NCBI GenBank assembly: GCA_032718475.1
Contig: JAUCBJ010006883.1
Location: 1-64,000, forward strand
DNA from: Nemertoderma westbladi
Taxonomy: Eukaryota; Xenacoelomorpha; Nemertodermatida; Nemertodermatidae
DNA: 64,000 nucleotides
Direction: 5' to 3'
Both the position numbers and the translations under genes were made by a program. Under the pieces are notes generated by a model. The model made no database searches. It saw only the letters and a list, made by a program, of their open reading frames with translations, and was not told the DNA's origin. Below are positions 22,610-33,900 of the stretch, piece after piece. The number at the start of each line of letters is the position of its first letter. The stretch's first letter is position 1.

Positions 22610-22610
22610 A

Positions 22611-22906
22611 TGTAGGTACGCTGAGAGTCGTCTCTTTAGCGTCCCACTTTATAACATTATAATATTATAGCAAAATATAAGAATAGGTTTTATATTAGTG
22701 AGTTATATTGTCAATATTATGTTCAGACAATCAGAAGCCTGACAGCCTAATGCAGTAGGCCTAAGTGCTACAGTATTGCACTGTATACTGAAAGTATATT
22801 CTCTAGTGGGGCGAGCCATTCCGTGGGCGAGCCAACTAGTGAGTTATATTGAGCCAAGGGTCTATCAGTATCTTTTGTGTGCCCTTGTCCATGGTAGTCC
22901 GCTACA
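22611..22906 (-). repeat. Gypsy 5' LTR
   Basis: 296 bp, the same sequence as 18373-18668 by eye. It is the 5' LTR in element orientation. Flanking DNA at 22907 is ACAT, the second copy of the 4-bp target duplication, followed by LINE copy B. Confidence 0.95.
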
Positions 22907-23528
22907 ACATCATGTATCTGAGTATGTGCTCACAGATATCCCAATTTGTGACATCGCTTTTGCTGAAATCAAGTATGCAGCTAGGAGCATCAATACCAAT
23001 CGTGCCAGTGGAGTAGATGACGTGCACCCTGAGGTCTTTAAAGTTCCTGCGTGTTTGGAGTTCATTCACCCGATTATTGTACTGAAAACAAATAAGTTTG
23101 TCCCAGCCCCAAAGAAGAGCAATGTGATAACCTGTGGATCTTTTCATGGAATCTCGTTAATCTCTTTTGCTGCAAAGCTATAGGTGCAATTAAATCGCAT
23201 CAGGGATCCTGTTGGGAGACTGTTATGGGGAACCAAAATGGGTTCCATAAAGGTCGATGGACCATGGAGCCTATTCTGGCACTTAGAAGGGTAATCAAAA
23301 AGTTATCAATAAAGAAAGACAGACAACTAGCTATTATTTTTATTGACTTCTTTAAAGCCTTCGACTCAGTCTCCCGACCACGTATGTTTGGCATACTGGC
23401 AGCCTATGGGTTTCCTGAGGAAATTATTGCTTTATGATGGTTCCACCATGTTTGTGTGGATGGTGTTGATGGCTGTCACAGATCAATTCGAAGTCTTATG
23501 GGGAGTCCTTCAGGGTGACACACCTGTA

Positions 23529-24410
23529 ATTCAATTTTTTTTTTCAATTTTTCCAATGTTTATTTTACCCTTCAAATAATAATTCAAAATAACAACAATA
23601 ACTATAAAATAGAGTAAAAGTATAAAAGAATAGTATAAAATAGAAATTAACATGAGTACATACTATATATGGTAAGTTCTATATAAATGGGTACTGGAGA
23701 ACAGCCAAATAGCAGGGCTAGTAAACGGCTGCTGCTCACCAGGAGGATGGGATTATATAAAATGTAAATATATTTAACATTTGATAGAATGGATGTAGTA
23801 AGTAGTAGTTTGAAGTAATAGTATACTCTAGGGTGTTGCAGATGCAGAATAGAGAGGTGAAGAAGAAGATGGCATATAGATAGATAGATAATGTAGGTAA
23901 GGTAGAGTAGAAAGTAGATAGATAAGGTAGGTAAGGTAGAGTAGAAAGTAGATAGATAAGGTAGAGTAGAAAGTTGATAGATAATGTAGGTAAGGTAGAG
24001 TAGAAAGTAGATAGATAAGAATAGGAAGGATAGGGACTATGTATTAGGAGTGCCAATTTAGCAATAGATTTATGGTAATTAGTCGAGGCAGACTGCGATT
24101 TTTTAACATTTTTTGTTTATACTGTAGGTCTATATATATATAAATGTATTTAGTAATACATAAATTTAATTTGGCGAATGACAACGAGTTATTTTAATAG
24201 ATGGAGATTTAAACAGCAAATATTTTAGCAGACGAATTTGACATTTTGTAATATAATTAAATTAAAGGGTTAAAGTTTAAAAAATGGCCCCGCGCTCGGG
24301 TATTATACATGTAACCTCAAAGAGAGGAAAACGTGGCCCCGCGCTCGGGTATTATACATGTAACCTCAAAGAGAGGAAAACGTGGCCCCGCGCTCGGGTA
24401 TTATACATAT
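23529..24410. mobile_element. 882-bp insert of unknown class in LINE copy B
   Basis: The insert is flanked by ACCTGTA at 23522-23528 and 24411-24417, a 7-bp target duplication, and it splits the LINE reading just after the VLQGDT box. It begins with a T-rich stretch, has an internal minisatellite near 23876-24015 (units with GGTAGAGTAGAAAGTAGATA), and ends in 49-bp tandem repeats. No protein and no clear terminal inverted repeats were seen. A terminal tandem repeat is reminiscent of some non-LTR or SINE ends, but the class is open. Confidence 0.75.
24281..24409 (+). repeat. 49-bp tandem repeat, about 2.6 copies
   Basis: Each unit contains GGCCCCGCGCTCGGGTATTA and ACCTCAAAGAGAGGAAAACG. Copies begin at about 24286, 24335 and 24384, the last one incomplete. 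The array forms the right end of the 882-bp insert. Confidence 0.92.
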
Positions 24411-24468
24411 ACCTGTATCATTCTTATTCGCAATTGTGGTTGATTATGTTCTACGCATCTCCTTAGAC

Positions 24469-26498
24469 CACCGTGATACCACCGTGAATCTTGTTTAGAT
24501 GTTGCCTAGCGGCAGTTATGGAAGTGCTGAACTCTCATTGGTAACTACTGGTACAGGTATTCTTGCGCCCTATTGGCTGTTTATTCTTACCGTGCTTATA
24601 TAGTCGATGTTCATCCCATTACTCTCAGGCATAACCTAACAACATATTAAGCTTGTTACGAGTCATATAACTTGCAGGACTCGTGATATTTTACCTTGCT
24701 GCATGCATTGTAGCTTGTTGCATACATTGTAACTTGTTGCTTATTGCGTGCATTATTACTAGTTACTATTATTGCTTTACCTTGTTGATGAATATACAAG
24801 ACCAGAGATCATACCAACTCGATTTCCACACGGTTAGTGCTGACCGCGCCCTGTCTGTAATAGATTCGGTTCATTTAGTGCGAGTGTGTGCGTCCATAGT
24901 ACTGCAATATTATTCCCCAACTAGTAACTATAATCTACTAACACTGTGTATGCAGCACGAGTGAAATGTGCGCTTACCACGCACTAAGTCCAACATAGTG
25001 TCCAACCTGTAATATATACAAGTCACACGTACATTTGCATGCCAACAACACAACATTACAGAACGGTTTACACGTAACTGTCACTTTATTCCCTTGAAGC
25101 AGTTTATAAGTGCCGAAGCTATACTTACAGTGATTGATTGTACATTCAGACTATATCAGATATATATACAAACTTTCGTGAGTGTTCCTGCTATGCGGCA
25201 GGTATCTCAAGGCACTTGATAGCACTCATAAGAGTTACAGACATACTCGTACACCGGCGGATGTGGGGTTATCCTCTCGTAAAAGCCTTGACAGTGAAAT
25301 ATCCTTTTCCATTCACTGCCCCCAGGACAGTGAAATATCCCTTTCCATTCACTGCCGCCAGGACAGTGAAATACACTTCCAACACTGCCCCAAAGACAGT
25401 GTCCCCCCCCCCCCCCCCCCCCCCTGCGTACAATCAATTATATTACCATCATAACATCAAAATGTTGGTTACAGTAGGCTGTAGCGAAACTGATCACTTT
25501 ACTATACTCACTGCGTCCAACAGTTTCCGTGTAAGTACACTACTTCAATTACGTGTAGAACTAGTGTTGTGTTATTTGCACATGTTTTAATTTTATTTGA
25601 TATTGCGAACTGAATGCTTTATAGACGAATTGTTAAGGGATTTGAAACATTACATTGTCCACGACGTGTAAATTCTCCGAATGTGTTGAGCTGTTAGACC
25701 TGCATTCCCCGTGGGAGGCGTAATCCGTGGGCTGGTGGCACGTGAAGCGTAAAGTTGCAAAACAAGGAGAACATTATTGACAAAAGATAATATAGACAAT
25801 CCTGCGATTATTTGGTGTGATACTGACTGTTTGGTTTGATGTGTTATAGTATTATAATAACATTTGTGAATTCTGTTATGCGGCTTTGTGCGAGTGCAAC
25901 TATTGCAGGTGCATTTCCGTGCGGATTATTGATTAAGTCAAAGAGTTTACTTGTGTGACTGTGGTTTAATTTGACATTATTAGTCGTACGTTTGCGAAGC
26001 CAGTAGGCCGAAACACCCGAGGGAGTGTATGGGCGATCACTGCGTGTGAAACGGCTAATTACAAATAATTTACTGCGTTCATTACCGTAGCTTAATAATT
26101 TAGTCATTGTTTGTATGGTATGTTACGGACGCTACTATCAAAATTGTTTTACCCCTTCGGTTTTTAATTAAAGTAACTAAGTAATCTAAGTAACCTGATA
26201 TTTTATTGTTTTACTGTATATATGCCCTACACTTACATTTGTTGTTTATTATTATAAAATAACGTATATCAAATATCCCAAATATCGTAAGTACATTCTA
26301 TTTATCTACGTACAGCAATAATGAATTGTTACATCTTTCTTTAGCCCATTGAACTGTTTATTTAACAGGCAGACACAGGCCCGATATTTGATATATATTA
26401 ATCCTTGTATTTAGATCAAGGGAACCGACACCCTACACTAATTTAATTCTGAACATAACTATTTGTTTGGATTACAGGCAACTTCAGACATATATATT
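24469..26498. other. Spacer with minisatellite and poly-C
   Basis: No gene supported. 25288-25400 holds three units of about 36 bp around GACAGTGAAATATCC...CATTCACTGCC, followed by a C-run of about 24 at 25400-25424. An open segment over this array (25138-25590) is a by-product of the repeat. Confidence 0.6.
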
Positions 26499-27717
26499 TG
26501 TTCGCGCTTTCAGACCTTTGGCAGTTTAACCCACCAAATTAAGATGTCTTCTAGATATTAAATCAGTTTTTAGTCTATGACAAGTATTTGATTCACTACA
26601 CTAGTCGAAACCAATCCGTGCGCGACCATTCACCCGCTGGAGATTCCCGGGAGATTGGGTTCGACGGTTTAATTTTATTGCTATGTAAGCCTAATGTATT
26701 ATTCGACTGACAGTATTATATAATCTCTGACAATATTATTCACCTTCGGGAATATTAACAGTTCCTTTAGGACGTGGCGCTTTATCTATATAAACAGAGT
26801 TATGACTTAAACTACTCACAACGATATGGCTTAATTATAATTCACATATATGGCGCATTCTTTAGGAATTGCTTCTTTAACAGACTCACTCATACACAAT
26901 GCTGCACAATACTGCACACTAATCTGCCGATCTTCACTGATTTTAGTCACATATAAAAGGAACACAGACTGACTCATGTAGGGTCTATCAAATAACATTA
27001 GATTCACTTCAAACCACTTTAACATAAGTCACAATCGTTATTGGTAACCTTTCTCTCTTACCTTCGGTATATCAAGAATATTGGGTTTCGGGGTTATTTA
27101 TCGTTATTCCAAATATAATAATTCATCAACCATATTATGAAGAACTGACAGTAAATAGCAGTATAAAACAACAACTGAACACTGATTGTTATGAGTTTGC
27201 AATGTTTCAGCAGTCAGGATGTATGATCAGTCAGCAGTGATTCCATGAGTTTGATCGGTATGTCAGTTAAAGGATATATGCCCTTTATAATTAAACCTAC
27301 TAGTGTAAGACTAAAAACTAAAACACGGAGGTGCCAAAGCCGGTTCTTAGGCTCTGGGCAAAAACATAACACTGAACTACTGAGTTTCTGTATATACCTC
27401 CAACACAGAGATAACAAACGCTCTGATTGGTCAACCTGAACAACGAGAGAACAGAGAAACAAAGAAACGTCGACGTGGCAATATCAGCTGCTAGCCGTCG
27501 TCATGGTAGCGACACTGTTTTCAAGAGTATCGAGCTTTTACGTCACGGAATTACGGATTATGTCCTCTAAAGTACAAATACAGAAGAAATAGCTTTTATG
27601 TCCGCTAAAACACCAGTACAGCAAGGACACGGCCTTTTTATGCCTGGTAAACCAACTACAGAGTATTTTACGGGAAATAAGGAAAAATAACCGGACAATT
27701 CAGCAAAAGCTTTTACA
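26499..27717 (-). repeat. BEL-2 3' LTR
   Basis: 1219 bp, beginning TGTTCGCGCTTTCAG and ending CTTTTACA on the plus strand. Purine-rich GGGAGCGG lies immediately upstream in element orientation (27718-27725) and could be the polypurine tract. Confidence 0.95.
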
Positions 27718-27794
27718 CCGCTCCCAGAAAATGGGATTTTCAGTCTATAAAATATAAAAATCACAGTTTCTAAAACATAAAGATACTCTAAACA

Positions 27795-27995
27795 GTTAGT
27801 CTTTCTTGCGCGGACGGCGTTTACGCAGTTTTTTAAAGCTAGCAAGAGTCATTTTCTCTTTGGGGGAAGCCACTTTACTAGGAGGGCCATAACTCCTGGG
27901 TGAAGGGTGCAATATGATTGCATCAGAAGGTGTAGGATTGTGGTCGAGGTATCTGCCGTTTCGATATGCTTCTCTTCGAGCTGATTTTCCTCCGC
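27795..27995 (-). pseudogene. BEL-2 basic C-terminal ORF remnant
   Basis: An open minus-strand reading of roughly 65 codons without a clear start ends in a basic tail, ASFKKLRKRRPRKKD, then TAA 78 bp before the 3' LTR. It resembles in place and composition the 133-aa ORF at the end of BEL-3, whose tail is VRSFRGRGRARSTKR. I infer that both are the last ORF of an accessory module. Upstream frames are broken. Confidence 0.45.
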
Positions 27996-28437
27996 TCGTA
28001 GCTGGATACGTTCATCCAAAAACTCTCGCAGAGAATGGGATCGTCCAAGTTCGATAACTTCTTAGAGATTCTGGATTTCCCAATCAAATTGAGATAAGGC
28101 CAATTCGTTTATCGATTAGACTTACTGTTATAACTTACGTTTATCTGAACAAACGCAGGTTTCTTTTTTGATCTTTATAGAATAGCGTTTAACTCGTTTC
28201 GTACAACGCTCTCCTTCACCTTGATGAAGGGTTGTATCGCGTTAAACGGGACGACCATACGGTTGGATAGTGATATTAGGTGTCTGCGTCATAATCCAGC
28301 TAGGTAAGATGGGCGGCTAGCTAGAAATCACTGTCGGAGTGTTACCGATTAATTGTTAGGGTAGCACTAGATCTTGAACAGTGAATACCGTCCGCGAGGA
28401 TCCGCGACACCACCAGGATCGCAGGTCTGAGGTCCAA

Positions 28438-29351
28438 CTAAGGAATGAGGAGGTTTGACCGAGTATTCCGGGACTCTGATCGTAGGTTTACTCTAGGATC
28501 GTTAGAGCCGAGTGAGCATAGATGATACGTCAAACAAGTTTCGCTCGAAGCTCCAGTAAATATAACGAACACAACGTTTCCGTGGATGTTTATGTCTTTC
28601 CGTTTATTGGCTGGGTCTAGGGCATTTACCGTAATAATACCCAAAAACGTACGTCTTGTAGGGGAAACGCGAGTGATCTTTCTCCAGCTTACAATATTCC
28701 TCCATCCGTTCGAAGCTATTCGGTACAACAGGTAGCGGTCGATCGGCGGTAAGATACATCATAGGGGAATCGAGCCGTTTGAGTTCTACCATGCGGTCAT
28801 GATGTATACCTTGAGGATATCGAGTTTCTAGATTTTGTTGACTGGCAATATTGAGATATGTTTCTATCAGGAATTCCAGATAATCGTTGAACGTCTTCTC
28901 TTTCGAGTCTGTTTCGAATAGAATTCTCGTGTTCCATTCTCGGTTTATCGTTCCGCCTCCGCTGGGTAGGATATTTCAATCGTACCATTTCCCTTTTGGT
29001 GTCGACATTGTCCGTATCGTGTAAATCGATAGGATGACCAGTAGTTAAGAAGCCCATATACGTACCATTACGCTGCGTATATCGAGCAGCGAATTTTCTA
29101 TAGTCCAACTCTCGCGAGAGCTGCACTTGGGACATTGTCGGTTCGATATAACGACCATCGTCCTCCGCAGCAGTTGGACTAACGTCGCCGCGTATTAAGC
29201 TATCAACAAACGCTTGTAAAAGTAGAGTATATCGCTCCCCGATACCAAGACCATCTTCTATCAACTCCGTCATATCTGCTATATATGAGTTTATCCATAT
29301 TATAATGAGTCCACATTTAGGCGAGCGGGCGTCGCTGCCTACCCCAATCAA
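28438..29351 (-). pseudogene. BEL-2 accessory ORF relic, like BEL-3 615-aa ORF
   Basis: Three overlapping open segments (29351-28797, 28792-28604 and 28728-28438) form one frameshifted gene. Shared spacing with the BEL-3 615-aa ORF suggests homology: PLPVVPNSFERMEEY here against PMPAVRDEFDGMHLY there, then VFGYYYGKCPR against YKLYYQCGSCMR, and RLKYPTQRRR against RTKYDSNVLKRRQ. No known domain, signal peptide or membrane segment is visible. Position after pol and before the 3' LTR is the same in both elements. Confidence 0.5.
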
Positions 29352-30926
29352 CCCCCGGACAGTACGAGATCCTCAGCGCCGATGTGTCGTCGCCGCTGCA
29401 CTTTCGCCAACGACGTAGCCGCACAACGACAACGACAACCGGCACAAGTCACTCAACTGTCCGTCCCAAAGGCTTAGATGTACTTCAGGTTTTCCTTGGA
29501 GAGTTAGGTTACTTTTACGATTGCGACTAGCTACTGTAAACACACCTTAGCAGTAACATTCACCTATAAACTCACAAATACCACACACACAACTTGTCAC
29601 AAATTACACACTTCGGGCCATTTGTCCGTTAGTCAACACCTTCCAGAATGTCACTGTATTATTATGTATCCTTGGATACTAGTAGTGCGCTATTTATTCC
29701 CTATGCTATTCAATGGGACAAGCTTTCTATTGTTCTTTTAACTCAATTCTAATTCTAGCGTGGTTGTTGCTATGGTGACATTATGCAAAGCTAGCGGTAG
29801 AATTAGGGTGATTCCAATGCATACAGATCTGGGATGTTATTTAATAGTATTCTTTAATAGTCAATGTTCTGTTTTATACATGACTTTATGAATTTTATCG
29901 GCTATTGACTATGTTTGGGAGACTTTCGCACACTCATATGCATAATAAGATAAATCTCCGCTCCCTTGATCTATTAATTAATGGAATTTTGGGAACTTTA
30001 TAAATTGCGTAAAAATGGCAATTTATTAAATTCATTAAAAGGCATGAATTTAAATTTATTCCCTGAAATTTTATTATTTGATAATTAAATGGACATATTT
30101 TGATTCTAGAACATGTCTAGGGACACAAGATCCTTAATTCTATGACAATTGTCTTTTTTAAGAATATCGGTAAATGCTACGATATCTTAATTGACTAGAA
30201 TTGTTGAAGGATCTGAATTTTACAGATTTTGATTTATTAGATTTGCAAATATTAAATTATTAATATTTGAGATGGGCACCGATTTATTCCAGAACTTGTC
30301 TGGGGACGTTAACCACTGATTCTAGAATTTGTCTTTCAAGTATATCGGTGGGTGCCGCGATATCTTAATCGACTAGAATGACAGATGGTCAAAGGGTTTA
30401 ACAGATTTATTTTGCGTGATACGCTACTGTTAAAGGGACATCACGCTACTATATGTATTATTTAATATACGGTATGAGAGCAATATCGCACGAAGCAATG
30501 TCAGTGTGAAGAGGCAAGTCGTTTCCAAGGTCTACCCAGAGCTTGGTTTAGCCGAGACACGAGGATCTGAACTTTGCATTCCTAATACTCTGCCTACCAA
30601 TAATACTTAAATATAGTAGTGGCTTTATTGTACTTTAATAAGTACGGACATTTCATCTTACTGTAGTTACGTATTTATAATATAATACGGACAGTAAGGA
30701 AAGAGAAAAAATAATTATTTCTTCGCCGTCGCACTAAATATAATATAAGTAATTACGTACGTAATAAACACGAATATATTGCACTATTCTACACAATAAT
30801 CGCTAAATAATATTCAACTAAATTAAATAAAACGATTATAATAAAATTACATAGTAATACATACATAAATATAAAAATAATAAAATAATATAAAATAATA
30901 GAGTCACACACCCACTCCATATGTTG
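29352..30926. repeat. BEL-2 non-coding region with 178-bp repeat
   Basis: AT-rich, no ORF. GATATCTTAATTGACTAGAA (30181) recurs as GATATCTTAATCGACTAGAA (30359). The preceding phrases (TTCTAGAACATGTCT and TTCCAGAACTTGTCT) show an imperfect tandem repeat of about 178 bp between 30090 and 30400. Confidence 0.7.
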
Positions 30927-33900
30927 TTACGTTATGGAGTCCCTAGATGTTTGAAGGATTAGGGAGGTGGTCGTGGGAAGAGAATCTTGCCTTCCACAGT
31001 TTCCGGAGAGTCCTCCATTCCCTTCCGATAAACACAAACGACCGACTGGGTGATTGAGTCGCTGCATCCTGAATACAATTCCAGGTTTCCTCTTCGTCCT
31101 GGAATAGTGATGATAGAAACATCGCTCAAAGTATATGACGGCGTCACAAAGCCGATTCCAGGAGCTATAGTGGTCCGTCGCTCTCTGCAGGAGAGGTGAG
31201 AGTCCCTGCGAGACGTCTGATGTTCCAGAGCTCCAATCGCTCTCTCTGATCTTCATGAAGGATCCACTCGCGGAGGGGAGGCCCAGATCCACGGCGTCGT
31301 CCCTGGCAACATGTAATACCGACAGATCTATCCCGGGTTCAAATAACTCCGATCCACCCGTCCGGGTTTTAGGTTTGACTTTCTCCGCTCCCTTGGCTGG
31401 TCTAATCTCAGTCGGAGTAAGATGGGGAGGCCATTCATCCTCCTTACTCAGGAAGTCGGGTTCACCTAACCGGTCTGTAGTATCTGTCAGTTCTTGAGGA
31501 GTTGCTCCTCTGGAAGCGATGTCAGTTGGATTAAACTTCTTGGGGCAATATCTCCATTGATCTACATTGGAGCTAAGATTGTCATTATCTGAGGAGTGTG
31601 GTGTTCCCTCAGTTGGGTCATCTCCCTCACTAGTATCATCTTCCCATTCACTCACATGGCAGACGCGATCTTGAAGCAGTCTTTCCCTGAGCGTTCTACG
31701 GGAAGGTCCAGTAAGGTACCAACCTACTCTAGTTCTTACCGCATAGGTCTGTAGTGGCTGCGGTTGAGCAGGTCGTTTCTCTAATGTCTCCAGCGCCTCA
31801 TGCGCGTTTTGGCCGATGAGTATTTGCACTCCAGGATAATCAGTCTGGAATCGAGGTATGTTAAGATGTTGGATGCTCTCATCCTCGTCCCAATTATAAA
31901 GGTCTGCTTGAGTAGTAGCGAAGTTCTTTATAGCCACCATTTTCACTGACCTTATACTGTATTCTCCTAGTTTATCCTGGGGGGTGGACAACGCGCCTAC
32001 ATAATCATCAGCTGTTACTGTAGATTTCCAAACTTGCATGATTCCTGACATGTTTAGCTTGGTTCGGAACTTGGGTTGTCCAGCAAAGATGACTTCGGCT
32101 AGTTCTTTATCGATGAATGTTCCTGTGCTACCGGAGTCCAGGAGGGCGTTCACTATATAGCTCCTCTGAGGTCCGTGGACCCGTAACTGGACTACAGGAA
32201 ATTCTCGGATTCCTATATTGGAAGTTGGCGCTTTCCAAGATGGTTGTTGATCGGAAGTAGTTAAGGTAAGGTCGCTGTCTGTGTCTTTCTCATACACGAG
32301 TGCTCGATACACTGCGGTGGTGTTTATTAGGTAACAGGATTCGTTTTGGTCGGAGAACTCGTCCGTATAGAATCCTTCCATCTCAGATTGATCAGTGTCG
32401 TTCACATCACTGAATTGGACATGTAGTTCGGACTCACTTACCTGACTCGGGCTGTTTCGTTCGAATTCCGTGTGCAACAAGATATGATGTTTTGCGCCGC
32501 ACTTTGCACACCTTGCGTCGGAGTTACAGGTTCGCCGTTGGTGTCCTCGTCTGAGGCAATTATAACACAACCGCTTATCCCACATGAATTCACGTCTATC
32601 CTCGAGTGATTTCCTCAGGAATTTATCACACGCATTTAAACGGTGGGGCCCGTCGCACAGCACACATTTCGGCTTGATGTTACTTACTTTAACCTGTGCT
32701 ATGTGGTGCACACTTGTTCTTTCCTCGGGCTTTCTCACCTGAATTCTTTTAGGAGACGTAGGAAGGGTTTTTTGTACCGGTTCCCTTCTGTCATTGGGTC
32801 GAGACTCGGATTTACTTACCTGATCTTTAGGCATTTTATTGACATAATAAGATCTGTCAGTGTCTTTCCCGCTGTCCTCTCCTTGAGAAGTTTGGCTTTC
32901 ACCGTCGTCGGTATAACATACTGGTGTTACCCTTCTCCTAGAAACGGGTTTCTCACTTACCTTGTTTTCCAATGTCTTCTCTCTGGACTGCCTTAGGAGC
33001 TGTAATTTCACTTCTCTATCTAAGAATGACATGAGATCAGTCATGGTAGGGTCTCGTCGTTGTTGTTCCATCATATATAACACCTTCTTGTCCCAGCGTG
33101 TACCTACTCCACCCTTGGGCAAAGTAGATGCTAAGGCTCCTACAACCATAGAATTCTGGTATTCATGAGACTTACCTAACCAATCTAGTTGTCTACAGAT
33201 CTCCTGAATCTCATCGGAAAACTCTATAATCCCGCTGCTAAGAAACTTTCGGGGCGCCATTAATTTCGCATATAAATACCTAGCTATGTTAGTCCTATTA
33301 CCATACCTGATGTTTAGTGTATCCCAAACTTGTCTTAATCCATCTGGATGTCCAATAAATTTTAACGCCATTGACTTGGGAGGTCCTTCCAAACATTCGA
33401 TGAGGAATCTAAGTTTCTCTCCGTTAGATAGTACAGAGTTCTGTATGTTATCTTTATAATATTCATTAAAAGGTAACCATTTCATCTCATCTCCATTGAA
33501 CTTGACGATCTCTCCCACCTTTACCGCTTGCCGGGCTTCGGTTCTAGCCATTTGACGCGTAAAACTTTCTTGAGCCATCGTATTATTGAATATAGAATTA
33601 TAGGTATATAAATTTCTCGGATTATGATCAGGTCTATATGGAATATTATTATCAACAGGTTTATAATTACCCTGAATAGGGTTTACTATAGGAGTTTCTA
33701 CTTCACTAGCAGTATAGATGCGTGTAGGCTCCACACCTTGCGCATAAGATACTTCAGACCTAACGGGTTGACACATTGTTACAGGGGGTGGTGGTATACC
33801 CTTTTGTAAATTTACTAATTTATCACGCTCTAGCGCGATATTTTGCTGCACTTCTTGCAGCTCTAACTTGCTTTCCCTCACTGTTCCCTTTAAATGTTGG

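Larger units (their letters stand above)
18373..22906 (-). mobile_element. Gypsy LTR retrotransposon, CsRn1-like
   Basis: A 4534-bp element with 296-bp TG...CA LTRs that look identical by eye, and a 4-bp target duplication, ACAT (18369-18372 and 22907-22910). Minus-strand order is LTR, primer-binding site, gag, pol (protease, RT, RNase H, integrase), polypurine tract, LTR. The Gag Cys/His box of the C-H-C-C type, the TGGTGACCC primer site and the 4-bp duplication fit the CsRn1 clade of Gypsy/Metaviridae. The body is clearly richer in G+C than its surroundings. Matching LTRs imply a young insertion, yet pol has one in-frame stop. Confidence 0.93.
18255..24468 (+). pseudogene. RTE-like LINE relic (copy B), twice interrupted
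   Basis: Three pieces of one plus-strand LINE copy, homologous to about 56180-57000 of the full-length element. Piece 1 is 18255-18372 (GWKDYFEKLINNDRILPDNF). Piece 2 is 22911-23528 (RASGVDDVHPEVFK, FHGISLISFAAKL, FIDFFKAFDSVSR and a VLQGDT block). Piece 3 is 24418-24468 (the segment just after VLQGDT, ending like VLRISL). A Gypsy element separates pieces 1 and 2, and an 882-bp insert separates 2 and 3. Frameshifts and internal gaps show it was already decayed. Confidence 0.88.

Noticed and set aside
25138-25590. 150-codon plus-strand ORF
   Set aside because: It runs across a 36-bp minisatellite and a C-run and has no conserved feature.
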